Positions 23,199 to 35,648 of a stretch of DNA of 64,000 nt are shown here, in pieces. Numbering within the stretch: position 1 is the stretch's first letter; the number at the start of each line of letters is the position of its first letter. The notes below the pieces were generated by a model. The model was given only the letters and a program-made list of their open reading frames with translations. It was not told the origin of the DNA and did not search any database. Source of the stretch: Nissolia schottii (taxonomy: Eukaryota > Streptophyta > Magnoliopsida > Fabales > Fabaceae); the NCBI GenBank assembly GCA_003254905.1, contig QANU01012846.1, forward strand, positions 895,345-959,344. Reading direction: 5' to 3'. The translations under genes and the position numbers were made by a program.

Positions 23199-25299
23199 CC
23201 AGGTAAGAAACTACCTTTTGACATTCTAGGAAAGAGGATAATGTAGCATAAAATATACTTTTTTCATTTATTTTGTTTTAGGTGGTTTTTTTTCAATTTT
23301 TGATAAGAGAGCTCAATGGCGGTAATGATTGATCCATGTAGCCAACTCCATCTGTTCAGATAAGCTGTAACTATTGTTGTTTATTCCATCATCCCAAAGA
23401 GAAGTAGTGCATACCTTAGATGTTCATTGGCTAACATTATGTCGTTATTATAGCACTCACACAAGAATTTTTGAGCTAACCTAATTAAAACTTTACAAAC
23501 AGATATCTTGTTTATTTTCAATTTCATATTCCTATTTGTACCATGGTCTTTCTTTCAGAGGAATGTTAGACACATTATTTTTTTTTAATGGTTTACACTC
23601 ACCATGGTCCCAAGCTAGGGGGTGAGAGGCCAACGGCCAGAGAAAGAACCAAAAAGACAACACAAAACACAAAAAAGGCAGAACGATTAGCACAATAACC
23701 ACCCCCACCTCTGAACTAATTAAACACCCCACCAGCTTGTCACATGATATCTACCCCAAAGCTGAAACCACCAGGATTGGCCACCAAGACAAATGAGTCC
23801 GCACTGCAGAATTCGAACTGAGAAGGCCAATGGTTGGAATTGATTTTCGAACCAACATGGCAACTGGGAAGCTGCCATATGGCAAGAGGGAGAAGGATGT
23901 CAACTGGAATGTTAGATATTAGATCTGTTAGTGATATTATCAAACTCAAAGACATCATCTCTTGGTCTTATGAGACATATTTCTGCAGTTTCAGTGTACC
24001 CTTGATTCATTAGGCGTGTTTGTCCTAATTCTTTTATATTCTCATCAAATGAAAACGTTGTAGTCTAATTTTCCTTTTTTTTTTCCTAAGTAGTAGAAAT
24101 ACAAGTTATAATTCTAAATATTATACGTTTGGATTCTGCGTAGACTCACTGAACGAGTAGCAGAAACTATGCAAGTGGGTAACCTAACCTATCCACTATC
24201 TATGTGGTTTTATGTTAGATGATATATGCTGTTAGGATGAGTCGTATATCTCGACACGTCTACGAACAAGCCCTGCCAGTCCCAAAAGGGAGGATTGGTA
24301 AATGAAGCGCAGGTTGTGACCTGATTTATAAAAGACAACTGTATGACAGGAAAAGCTAAAAGATAACTTCTCCGAAATTTTATTTTATAGTAGTGCTTCA
24401 TGGATCTCTTTTATGTGTGGAGTATAAGTCAAAACAGAAGTTTAAGGGAACGAGAAGAGTGCTAATGAGCATTCTATCTGGAAGTGTGTTTTGTCTAATA
24501 TCTTAATTAGTTTTGATGTCTACCTCTTTGTTCCATCCATTTCACGATTGCTACTTGCAATTTTCTTTGTTGAATTTGGTCTATTTTTTATACTGCCAAA
24601 AGGTTTGACTTTATGAACTATAATGACTCTTCTATCTCAGTATATAGCAAACTTTTTAAGCTTTCTTTCTCTCTTTAGCTATTGATTCCTATATGTGATT
24701 TTTGCAGCTCTTCAGCAAAAGAGATATTGTTTTACTTTTAATGACCATGACATCAAATAATCAATGGACCATTATCTTATTGCTCTGTTAATATTCTTTG
24801 TTGTTCAAATAGTTGCTAAGAAAAATAAGAAAAGTCACAAGGTAACAGTTGCGGTGCCATATATATGTAGTTTGATCTCAAGGAAAACATTTAATTACAT
24901 CAGCATTAAGAGTGACTTAATTACACAGCACGTGCAAACCAACTTCATTGTGGGTTAAAGCACCTACTTGCTTGGAAAATAAAAGGAATGTTTTCAAAAA
25001 ACTTAATTGGATTTGGAATCAAGTCATACACGTTGATGATACTAATTAATTTTGGTCCTGTTGTATTGTTTCCTGGAGATTTCAAGTTATTTAAGATTGT
25101 CATGTGTGTAATGACTGAATTCAATTCCTGATGGCTAAGTCACATTGTTGCATGAAAGTTCATATTTTTATGAAGTTCATAAGTCAACTATAAACTTCTA
25201 AAGTTAAAATAACTGAAAGCTTTTGGGATGTCTTACATAATGAAATGAGTATATAAGAAACAAACAACAATGACAAGTAACAATAATGAGCATTGATAT
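23199..25299. other. Intergenic region, no gene seen
   Basis: Only short open stretches without recognisable motifs. It precedes the 3' end of the MYB gene and probably holds its downstream region. Confidence 0.5.
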
Positions 25300-27008
25300 T
25301 CATAGCTTCGAAATTGTTCTTGAAGGTGGCTCCAATTGATCAAACATGTCCACAGGGAAATCATCAAAGTTGTCACAATTTGTGGAGCCATCAATTGACA
25401 AGTCCCTTGTACCAATTCTGCAAGATGGCTCAAAGAAAGAAGCATCATCAAGAGGGCCTCCAAATACATCTACGAAATTTGGATCATCAATTCTTGTCAA
25501 GAGATCGTGGCTTTCCACTGAGAATGTTAGATCATCAATTTTCAGGAGTTCTATTTCTTGTTGATTCTGATCAGGAGGGAAGGGAATTATGTGCTCAGTG
25601 CTAATTTTGTAGCTCTCAAGTTTAGGGGCAATAAGCTCTTGCTCAAAGGGATTTGTGTTAGGAGTAGGAAGCTTATTATTGGACTTTATGAGATCTGGTA
25701 ATGGCACCATTTTGATAACCTCGGAGTTGTCAAAACTGGACAACAATGAGCATGGCATAGGCCGTGATGATGATGATGGTTCTCCTTCTGATGAAGAGCT
25801 GAACTTAGGAGCCTACAATAAAGTCAACAAACTAGACCTTATTTTTCACTTCTTTCTTGTTTAATTAACAAATTCCTAATGAGTACTGAATTTTTGATAG
25901 AGTAATATTATTATAGTCTCGGGTTAATTCTCAACCTTATACATGACAGCATATCAACCATTCAAAAAATAATTTAAAATCATAAACATATAAATATTAC
26001 AAAATTAATGGTTGATATTTTGTTAGGTGTGGAGGTTCACCTTAAGTCCGAGTCTATTATTAACATTTTCCTTTAAAGAAACATAATGGTTTAACCAAAA
26101 TGATCATATTAAATAGAGGAAATCTTTGAATTTACCTCCAAAGTAGGGACATCATGAAGGGCAGGAACTACTTTAGTCTTGTTCTTTTGTGATTTGGAGG
26201 TTGTTGATGATGCCGCCGCCTGATGCAGGATCCTAGCAAGCCTCTTTTGCCTACTGCTCCAGAAATTCTTGACATCATTGTCTGTTCTCCCTGGCAAATA
26301 AGATGCAATCTTGGCCCATTTGTTCCCAAATTGCCCCTGCAACTCTATAACAACCCTCTCTTCCTCTAGTGTAAACTTGCACCCACTTTAGACAAGTCCA
26401 CAAGAGAAGAGACAACCCCAATTACAAATATAAGGTAAAAACTCATAAAACTAATTTCATGTGTAATTACGCATAAAAATACAAAATCCAAGATGAAAGA
26501 CTAGGAACAAACAATACTAAGCAACACCATCATTGTAACATATTAGGTGTCTAAGGAGATGTCTAAAGACGATATACAAAAAACACACACATAACTCCAT
26601 CCTATTAGTTATATCTAGCAACTCCATTAGTTAATGTAACATGATGATAAAAAACACACTAGTGCAAGTAACTATAAGTAACATGCAGGATCCATTGGAA
26701 ATTAAGAAAACACACTAATAAGTTACTACTAACTAAATATATAATATATGAGGAAAAGATAAAAATGTATAATATATATATGTTATGGACTAGTAATTGA
26801 CTTACTTCTTGAGGTTTGGTCGAAGCTTATTGACCCAACGAAGGCGACAAGACTTGCCAGTCCTTTGAAGAAGGCCATTGGATCGAATGGAGCTCCAATA
26901 TCTTGGACCATACTTGTTCACATGATTCACTAACACTTCATCTTCCGCTGCTTTCCATGGTCCTTTCCTTATATACTCTGCTTCCTCTAACTTCTTATTC
27001 CTATGCAT
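25300..27008 (-). CDS. DUO1: R2R3-MYB transcription factor, DUO1 (MYB125) type
   Basis: Three exons join cleanly: 27008-26806, 26385-26136 and 25812-25300 (321 residues). R2 (about residues 14-64) contains [13 protein letters not shown] and [20 protein letters not shown]3 (about 65-117) contains [35 protein letters not shown] and [15 protein letters not shown]. The GCKF segment holds the extra lysine that marks DUO1 proteins, where most R2R3-MYBs have GNF. The [10 protein letters not shown] end of R3 is also DUO1-like. The C-terminus is acidic, with [11 protein letters not shown] and [15 protein letters not shown] blocks that fit an activation region. DUO1 controls male-germline specification in pollen. 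Start 27008 was chosen because the in-frame extension to 27056 adds only a hydrophobic, unconserved stretch. All splice sites are GT-AG and no lesion is seen. The family call is firm; orthology is inferred. Confidence 0.92.
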
Positions 27009-27689
27009 TTTGCCCCCCAAATGCATGCACCAAAACAACCACCACCATAAAAACAAATGGGAAGACAGACAAGAACCTTCTTCCTTAAACTAATTACCAC
27101 TAAATTGCTTTTCCCTTTTATTTCTCTACACTTCTCTCTCTCACACACACACACACACAATTCTATGTTATGTATGCTGTTGCGGTTATGTGTGGCAGTT
27201 ACTCCCTCTTTCCCACTAACCCCACTAACCTCCCATGAATGTATTTCAAAAATTAAAATAATTAAAATAAAGAAAACAGATATTCTGAAATTACCAGATC
27301 TATCCCCTGTAGAGCCGACCATGTTATATACTCAACCCGCCCAAACGTGGGTCGGGTCGGATAAAAAAATTGATTTTGAAACAGGTACCCGTCACCTGCC
27401 TGGATCGGGTCGGGTTAGGCGGATGCGGGAGACCCACCTTTTTTTTTGAAAAAAAAAAAAATCCAATTTTTAAAATCCAATCATCAACAGTCAACACACA
27501 CACCCCAACAAAAACCCAATTCAAACTTCAAAATCACATACCTTATGTAGAAGAGACAAACAGCCTCCTCTTAGGAACAGGCAACAATTCAACCACATCC
27601 AGTACCGTTTCCCCAACTCACAAACTCCCGGAGCCCGGGAAAAGCCAAGCCCCGTCACGAACCTGCGGCGGTCCACGGCGACGGAGCAG

Positions 27690-28306
27690 TACTCACCGCT
27701 CCTCCAACGTCGTCGTATTGCCCCCAATCGACGTCGACGCAACCAAACTCGGACCAAACCCTTCATTGGTAAACCGAATCAAGCTAACCATCCTCGAGTC
27801 CCTACCTCCGCTCTTGCATACTCTCCATGAAGAACCCTCCTACGCTTCTTATCGTGGACCTCTTCGGCACGCTAGCACTTCCCATGGCACATGACCTCGG
27901 CATGTCTACCTACCTCTTCTTAACCACCAACGCGCGGTTCTCTGCGGTTACCATATACCTTCCGTCCATGGACCCCAAGCAAGTGGAGGACACGCGCGTT
28001 GGGAACGGCGAACCGGTTCGGTTCGAAGACGCGGTCAGATGTTCTTTAACCGAGAAGGGTGTAATCCACGACGGATTCGTGGGAATCGCGAAGGAAGTGG
28101 TAGCCACGGATGGAATCCTGATGAACACGTGGCGAGATCTGGAGTCAGCAGCGACGAAGGCGGTTACAGAATCTGGAATCTTGGGAAGGTTCGCGAGGGG
28201 ACCGGTTTCTGTGGTCGGACCGCTGGTGAGGACTCTAAAGCTAAGGGAACAGAAAGCTATGAGGCGGAAAGGAGGCGGTGTGGGTGGACGGGGTGGCCGA
28301 CTCTGA
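27690..28306 (+). pseudogene. UGT72-like glucosyltransferase pseudogene, N-terminal half
   Basis: Two frames carry family-1 UDP-glycosyltransferase sequence. The first has NVVVLPPIDVDATKLGP to ILESLPPLLHTLHEEPSYAS (to about 27850). After a frameshift comes LIVDLFGTLALPMAHDLGM, YLFLTTNARFSAVTIYLP, EPVRFEDAV, DGILMNTWRDLE and VSVVGPLVRT. The order and motifs match the acceptor-binding half of UGT72 enzymes (hydroquinone/monolignol glucosyltransferases). The sequence stops at 28306, no PSPG sugar-donor box follows, and the N-terminal catalytic-His region is not recognisable. It is therefore a truncated, frameshifted relic. Its G+C content is higher than its surroundings, as in coding DNA. A second UGT72 pseudogene lies at 59854-60994. 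Confidence 0.85.
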
Positions 28307-28782
28307 GGAGGAGCGCCACGAGATGCCACGATTTCTCTGAGAAATCGGTATCGGATTCGGAAACTGAAGCTGCCATGGGTGGATTCTTTGATTCGGTGAT
28401 GTTTGAGACAGTGAGTGAGTTTTGATACGTGTGTATAAATAATTTTTTTCCCAGTATTGTACATTTCCTTTATTAAAAGAAGATTGTTACTTACTATAGT
28501 TATGATCATGAAATTTCACATACTTACGTGATTGCACGTACTGGTTGGATCTTGTAATGGGTCGTTTGTGTTCCTTAGGGAGCTGTGGAGGACTCCAATC
28601 GGCAATTGCCCAAATCATGTTAACAAATTGTTTTTTGTGTCCGCCTCCATAGAGTCATTAAAATAGATATGTTTTTTTTAACAAAATATTTTTTACACAC
28701 ACAAGTTAAGAATTGAATGTCTAATCAAATATTAAAAAAATTCAATTATTTATCAATCGTGTTAAATTTTGTTAATCATGTT

Positions 28783-28785
<3 letters not shown>

Positions 28786-28822
<37 letters not shown>

Positions 28823-29635
28823 NNNNNNNNNNNNNNNNNNNNNNNNNNNNNNNNNNNNNNNNNNNNNNNNNNNNNNNNNNNNNNNNNNNNNNNNNNNNNN
28901 NNNNNNNNNNNNNNNNNNNNNNNNNNNNNNNNNNNNNNNNNNNNNNNNNNNNNNNNNNNNNNNNNNNNNNNNNNNNNNNNNNNNNNNNNNNNNNNNNNNN
29001 NNNNNNNNNNNNNNNNNNNNNNNNNNNNNNNNNNNNNNNNNNNNNNNNNNNNNNNNNNNNNNNNNNNNNNNNNNNNNNNNNNNNNNNNNNNNNNNNNNNN
29101 NNNNNNNNNNNNNNNNNNNNNNNNNNNNNNNNNNNNNNNNNNNNNNNNNNNNNNNNNNNNNNNNNNNNNNNNNNNNNNNNNNNNNNNNNNNNNNNNNNNN
29201 NNNNNNNNNNNNNNNNNNNNNNNNNNNNNNNNNNNNNNNNNNNNNNNNNNNNNNNNNNNNNNNNNNNNNNNNNNNNNNNNNNNNNNNNNNNNNNNNNNNN
29301 NNNNNNNNNNNNNNNNNNNNNNNNNNNNNNNNNNNNNNNNNNNNNNNNNNNNNNNNNNNNNNNNNNNNNNNNNNNNNNNNNNNNNNNNNNNNNNNNNNNN
29401 NNNNNNNNNNNNNNNNNNNNNNNNNNNNNNNNNNNNNNNNNNNNNNNNNNNNNNNNNNNNNNNNNNNNNNNNNNNNNNNNNNNNNNNNNNNNNNNNNNNN
29501 NNNNNNNNNNNNNNNNNNNNNNNNNNNNNNNNNNNNNNNNNNNNNNNNNNNNNNNNNNNNNNNNNNNNNNNNNNNNNNNNNNNNNNNNNNNNNNNNNNNN
29601 NNNNNNNNNNNNNNNTTTTTTTTTTTTTTTTTTTT
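28786..29635. other. Assembly gap of 793 N, flanked by simple repeats
   Basis: N run at 28823-29615, preceded by (TA)n at 28786-28818 and followed by a poly(T) tract. Predicted frames across it are meaningless. Confidence 0.99.
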
Positions 29636-29639
29636 TTTG

Positions 29640-30080
29640 GTAAGAATTGATATTGTTTGAGAAGTAGAACAAAATCATGACATCCAAGAACCTTTTAAGT
29701 ATTATGTCAATTGTTGGGAAATATGTATTTCGAAAGTTCTAGTCTCACATTATTAGATCACAAACCTTTTAAGTATTTATATACTTTTAGTAGTTGTCAT
29801 ATTGTTAAAAAGAGTTAAAAGAATAGAGTTGGATTCGCGTGCGTAATTTCAAGCCATTTGGACACTTCGAAGTGCAAATCGATAATTTTTTCCCTCTGCG
29901 CACGACAAAAATTATACCGGTCTTGTAGGCGAAATTGAGAAAGATTTCGCCATGTCCATAGGTTAATTCTTTTGTGCAACAGGAGTATTGTTCAATTACA
30001 TCAGTTATAGCCAACAACCGTGTATCTTGGTTATCAACCATATTGGTGTTAAATTAGTAGATATATAGTGCATGTTTATG

Positions 30081-30126
<46 letters not shown>

Positions 30127-31567
30127 TGTGATTTTCTTCAATGAATCGTTTGAAAAAAGCTTTTAAATTAGTGGTTAACTATTTGGCGGAAAAGGATAAT
30201 TTTCAGGCTTAGTTATTGTACATGTGTTTTTCTCACACTAGCCTATGTTGCGTTCCATTTTTTTTAATTTATATTTTTTTTATAAATAAGGGTTAATAGA
30301 GATGGAAACTTAATCTCCTCCCATGGAAACGCCGAAACCCTGGTCTGGTGGGTCCTGTAACATCGCATTAAAATAAGTGGTCAATGGGTAAAACATACAG
30401 CCGAATTAAATTGCAAATTTCAAAGGTAACAAGACAAATATTCTAGACAGCGTTGCTTATGGAATATATAACCCAACCCACAGTTTTGCTTGCAAAACCC
30501 TCTCCACTGATCCTATGAGCCCAGCTCAGCTAAATCCCACTATTGGCAAAATAGTATACTAATCTGCCCCAATAGATATTTTTGCAATAACACACATATA
30601 TAACACTTCACTTTTGGGTGTTTGAGTATTTTCATTTTAAGTAATACATTAAATTAAATTACTAACATTTGATTGGTTTGAATAATTTTATTTTGTCATG
30701 AACAAACTTCGATCCAATTGGATTAACTAGAATATATTTGACCACCTATGAACACGTAAATTAGCTTAGACAAAATTATTTTAGCCTAATCAAAGATTTC
30801 GAACTAGTGATATCAAAACTTTAATGTAATTTTTTTTTGATAGAATATTAGACAAGCAAAACATATCAGTCCCTAGCATGAATGATATTAATCAAATTTG
30901 TCTTCAAAATTTTAAATTGATCAAATTCTCCAATTAGTTCCTAAACTAAATAAACAAAAAAGATTAACTTGATTAACATTTGTTAATTATAGAGACCAAT
31001 TTGATAAATTTAAAACTATTGAGACAAATTTGATCAATGATACAAATTTGAGGAATTGATTTGATGGTTTATTCAGTACTCTTTTCGTCTAATTTTTGTT
31101 GTAATATTTAACAAAAACACACCTTATAAAAAATAATTTAATTGACATTAAGATAGAAAAAATACAGAGTGTATAAATAAAATTAACGTTAAATAATTAA
31201 TATTATGGTAATTAAGTGTTATTAAAAATATAAAAGATAATAAGAGTAAATTTATAAATATATATATATATATAAAATATTTTTTAAATTTATTTAAAGG
31301 ACAAATAATTTTAAATAAATTTTTATTTAGAAATTTAGAAAGAAAAAAAATGGACAAAAGAGGTATTAGACAAATAATATTTATACGCACACTGACTCAC
31401 ACTGCATTGTGACCACAACTAGGAGGATTTCACTTCCTTAATTAAATGGACATCATAGATCTGTAGAGTCCAACTCCTCGTATAACCTAGTGTGCGTTCT
31501 TCGATTTGTTAAAAGTAATTGTCAATCTTAATCTCAATTTCACCTCAATCATTATCACAAATCCGCC
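29640..31567. other. A+T-rich intergenic region upstream of CYP51
   Basis: No gene seen. Contains a (TA)n microsatellite at about 30084-30124. The last few hundred bases should hold the CYP51 promoter and leader, but no clear TATA box could be assigned. Confidence 0.5.
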
Positions 31568-33788
31568 ATGGATATTGATGGCAGCAAGTTCCTCAACACA
31601 ACCCTCCTCCTCGTAGCCACCGTGGTCGTGGCCAAGCTCATCTCAGCCTTCATAATCCCCAAATCAAGGAAGCGCCTACCCCCAATCGTGAAGGGCTACC
31701 CTTTGATCGGAGGCCTCCACCGTTTCCTCAAAGGTCCAATCTTAATGCTCCGGGAGGAGTACCCTAAGCTCGGCGGCGTCTTCACCTTGAAGATTTTCCA
31801 CAAGAACATCACTTTCCTCATTGGCCCTGAGGTCTCTGCGCATTTCTTCAAGGCCCCAGAAACTGATCTGAGCCAGCAGGAGGTGTATCAGTTCAATGTG
31901 CCAACTTTTGGGCCAGGGGTTGTGTTTGATGTTGATTATTCCGTGCGCCAGGAGCAGTTCAGATTCTTCACCGAGGCTCTCAGGGTCACTAAGCTCAAGA
32001 GCTATGTGGATCAGATGGTCACAGAAGCTGAGGTAAATACCTTTTTTCCTTTTTGGGCCATCTAGTTTAATTGTTTGGTATTTTGGTTGATCTAATGTGT
32101 TGTCTTATAAATCTAGCACTGGATGTGTAATTTGTGTTCTGTTGCAGGTCTTGATTTGTGAAATTAGTAATATCCTATTGGATTTGTGAATTGTGTGTAC
32201 TTGAATAAACTAGTTCTCTTTGCAAATTTTTGTGTGTGTGTGTGTGTGTGTATTTTTTTCTTTTGGTTATGTTCATTATGTGGAATGGGGGAAGAACTTG
32301 TCACACCCCTTGCTAGAAGCTTACTAGCTGTAGATCCATTACATTTGTGCTTCTTTTCGTTTACCCTTTTGTTTTTTAGTTGGATATGTAGTGTGAATCT
32401 GCATTACTTCTTTTGGTTTGGTCACTGGCAACACCTGCGGTTAAACTTTTCATGCTGCAGGTTGCTGCATCTTTATGTGTCTATTAAGATAGCAATTAGT
32501 TAATGCCTTATCCTATAAGTGGGGTAGGCTACATCATCTATGATCTAACCGACTCCTTAGACTATGTTGAAAACCAAAATTTGTGCTGTAACTTTGGTTC
32601 ATTCCATATTTTTATAAGCTGGAGAAGCTTTTCTATTCTATTTGGACTTGACATTATTTTTTCAACCAATGGTTAAAATGGCCTTCATTTCATTATTTCT
32701 TTCTGTTGTTAGAGGTAACTCGTAAGTCATCCCTTGTAGTTTTATTTAGTGGTGTACTAAATTGGCAGAATGTGCTTGATTTGCAGGAGTACTTCTCGAA
32801 GTGGGGGCCAAGCGGCGAGGTTGATTTGAAGCATGAGCTTGAGCATCTGATCATCTTGACAGCTAGTCGATGTCTCTTGGGGCGTGAAGTTCGTGACAAG
32901 CTCTTTGCCGATGTCTCTGCCTTGTTCCATGACCTTGATAATGGGATGCTACCGATCAGTGTCCTCTTTCCATACCTTCCCATTCCAGCTCACCGGCGCC
33001 GTGACCAAGCTCGCAAGAAGCTCGCTGAGATCTTTGCAAGCATCATAGCTTCTCGCAAAAGCACCGGTAAATCTGAGGATGACATGCTGCAGTGCTTCAT
33101 TGAGTCAAAATACAAGGATGGTCGCCAAACAACAGAAGCCGAAGTGACTGGACTGCTCATTGCTGCTCTTTTCGCAGGACAGCACACTAGTTCGATTACC
33201 TCCGTTTGGACTGGAGCATATCTCCTCTCTAACAACAAGTACCTTTCTGCCGTGGAGGATGAGCAGAGGAAATTGATGGAAAAACATGGCAACCGAGTAG
33301 ACCACGATATCTTGGCTGAAATGGATGCCCTGTATCGGTGCATTAAAGAAGCCTTGAGGCTCCACCCTCCACTGATTATGCTGCTGCGAAGCTCACACAG
33401 CGATTTCAGTGTCAAGACACGAGAGGGGAAAGAATACGATATCCCAAAGGGTCATATAGTTGCAACATCCCCTGCTTATGCAAACAGGCTGCCTCACATT
33501 TTCAAAGATCCTGACAGTTATGATCCTGATCGGTTTGCCGCGGGGAGGGAAGAAGACAAGGTGGCAGGGGCTTTCTCATACATTTCATTCGGAGGCGGCA
33601 GACACGGATGCCTCGGGGAGCCCTTTGCGTATCTGCAGATAAAAGCAATTTGGACTCATTTGCTGAGGAATTTTGAACTGGAGTTGGTGTCACCATTCCC
33701 TGAGATCGATTGGAACGCCATGGTCGTCGGAGTGAAAGGAAAAGTGATGGTTCGCTATAAGCGAAGGGAGCTTTCTGTTAATCACTAG
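31568..33788 (+). CDS. CYP51G1: Sterol 14-alpha-demethylase (obtusifoliol 14-demethylase), CYP51G1
   Basis: Two exons, 31568-32032 and 32787-33788, join in phase 0 to give 488 residues, the usual CYP51G length. The N-terminus has an ER anchor (TTLLLVATVVVAKLISAFII) followed by the basic/proline hinge KSRKRLPPIVKGYPLIGG. Family marks are the B'-helix region YQFNVPTFGPGVVFDVD, the I-helix AGQHTSSITS with its oxygen-activating Thr, the K-helix KEALRLHPP (ExxR), DPDRF, and the haem loop SFGGGRHGCLGE with the Cys ligand. The enzyme removes the 14-alpha methyl group from obtusifoliol in the ER as part of phytosterol synthesis. The intron (32033-32786) is GT-AG and includes a (TG)n run near 32231-32251. 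No lesion is seen. Neighbouring genes are unrelated in function. Confidence 0.97.
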
Positions 33789-34977
33789 GACCAAACGTTT
33801 TCAGTGTTTTTTGGCATGCTTTCGTTTTTAAGCAGTTATTGTTAATGTTGTTGGTTCTGCTTCAGTCAAAGTTGACTGTTTTATTTGACCAGTGGTTATT
33901 TAGAGTCTTGATTTTAAAACTCTCTGTAATTTGGTAAGTGATTTTAACTTATTTCTGTTTTAGTGAATTGTAGACTTAAAATGGTTTGTTCATAGATATG
34001 ATTTATGATGGCACGCAATGACAGCCATTTGATCTATCTATTCAACTCCACCCTGAAGCAATCTACCTTTAGTTTTGATCATAACTTTCTCGAGATTAGA
34101 CCAAACTAGATTTAAACGCAGGAAAATAGAATTATTGAAACAATACTTTTATATGTTTGAAATGTTTTTTTATGGGATTTGTAATTTCAAATGTTATTTA
34201 GACCAATCCATAGAAATAATTTAATAAATGACACTTCAAAAATGTAAACTCTATTAACGATGTATGGATTAACAAATTTATTAAATAAATTTATATTTTC
34301 TTATAATTTGACACCCTTATTTTAGGGGTTTAGAAAAGAAAATCTAAATTGAAAAAACAACACCATCATACTATTGTAATGGAGAGCATTTTGTCGTGTG
34401 CTCTTCTCTTCTCTTGGTTTTGTAGTGAACAAGTTTGATGGTCACATTTTCTTCTAGTAGAGATGTAATAATTCCTTGTTCTAATTTATATCATGAAAAA
34501 ATATCAAGAGAGTTCTCCAAAACATATTCTTTAACATATTTATTAGGCTCTCTCTCCCTGAGCTCATAAGTAATTGTTATAAAATCATGTCATAAATAAA
34601 TCACTTAAACATCTCAAATAAAGTGAAAATATACCTTATATATTTATGAACTTTATCTCTAGAAAAGAAGTTCTATGAAACCTATCTCTAGAATGGAACT
34701 TTATAATTTCATTCATATTAACACTTCTAACATAAAAGGTATTCGTCGCTTTTTCAACCTCTAGAAACTTCCGCTGCAATCGAGTATGAGCTCTTTAACT
34801 ATTAATATTTTACCTTAACATCAAAATTTATTTGGACTTTTTCTCCTTAGTTTGTGCTACATTGTTGTTCATTTGGAAGGGAGTAAAAGGAATGTTAATT
34901 AGTGCATCATTCATTAAGTTCAAGAGGGTTATGAGAATGTCATGTCATCAAATTAGATGATGTGGCAGCATGTTACG
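33789..34977. other. CYP51 3' region and intergenic DNA
   Basis: The first few hundred bases probably hold the CYP51 3' UTR. The rest is A+T-rich with no recognisable gene. Confidence 0.5.
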
Positions 34978-35477
34978 TGTTACGGACTGGACCATAAAGG
35001 CCCATCCTAACAACCCCGTGATCCAAGCCCAATGCTCCGCGGACCATCCACAACTAGGCCGACCCAATCACAAGGCCCAAGTCAGCTCTGAGAACCCCTC
35101 TCCCCCCTTCTCGAAGCTCAACGGCCCCGAGATCCTCTCGTCCTCCCTGCTTGGGGTAATTCACAACGAGATATTCTCGTCCTACCTACTCGGGCTCGGC
35201 GGTTCCGAGACTCTCGACTATTAGGCAACACGCGGACCCGAGATATTCTCCCACCACCATGACACGCGGAAGAACCTCAACCACCATAACTATATAGTAA
35301 CCCATACCCCAGGGACGAAAGACCATCTGATTATCACTTACTAAACTCCCTAAACCCTTACTTACTTGAGCGTTGAAGTGTTTGCAGGTACCCACTGCAA
35401 CGCGAGTCCAGAGACCGTTCCAGAGACCTTGAAGCTCCAGGATCCAGAGAGTGGACCTAGGTGCATACTTCGGAACA
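34978..35477 (+). mobile_element. Solo LTR, 500 bases, with perfect target duplication
   Basis: Starts TGTTACGGACTGGACC and ends ...TTCGGAACA. It is flanked by ttacg at 34973-34977 and 35478-35482, a perfect 5-base target duplication. A TATA-like ctatatag lies near 35291. The tail ('cttgagcgttgaagtgtttg', 'caggtacccac') resembles the LTR at 38297-38838 and the minus strand of 60995-61200. The family is probably a Ty3/gypsy of the Tat/Ogre type (inference). Confidence 0.9.
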
Positions 35478-35648
35478 TTACGTATGTGTATGCATCAAAA
35501 TTTATATATTACAAATAGATTGGTTTCACTTAAAAGCAAGAGAAACTTGAAAGCAAGCCAGCTCTAGTATATGCAAATAAGAGCTACAATGCTACCCTTG
35601 AGATATAATGCAGAAAAGGTAATTAAATACTCCTCTAATTCTAAGCAA

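Noticed and set aside
27910..28509. 199-residue minus-strand frame opposite the UGT72 relic
   Set aside because: Antisense of GC-rich coding DNA; sense-strand UGT motifs explain the sequence.
28717..29687. Long open frames across 28717-29687 on both strands
   Set aside because: They consist of N translated as X across the assembly gap plus flanking simple repeats.
29805..30041. 78-residue minus-strand frame as a small gene
   Set aside because: No motif, no supporting splice structure and no duplicate; left as intergenic.
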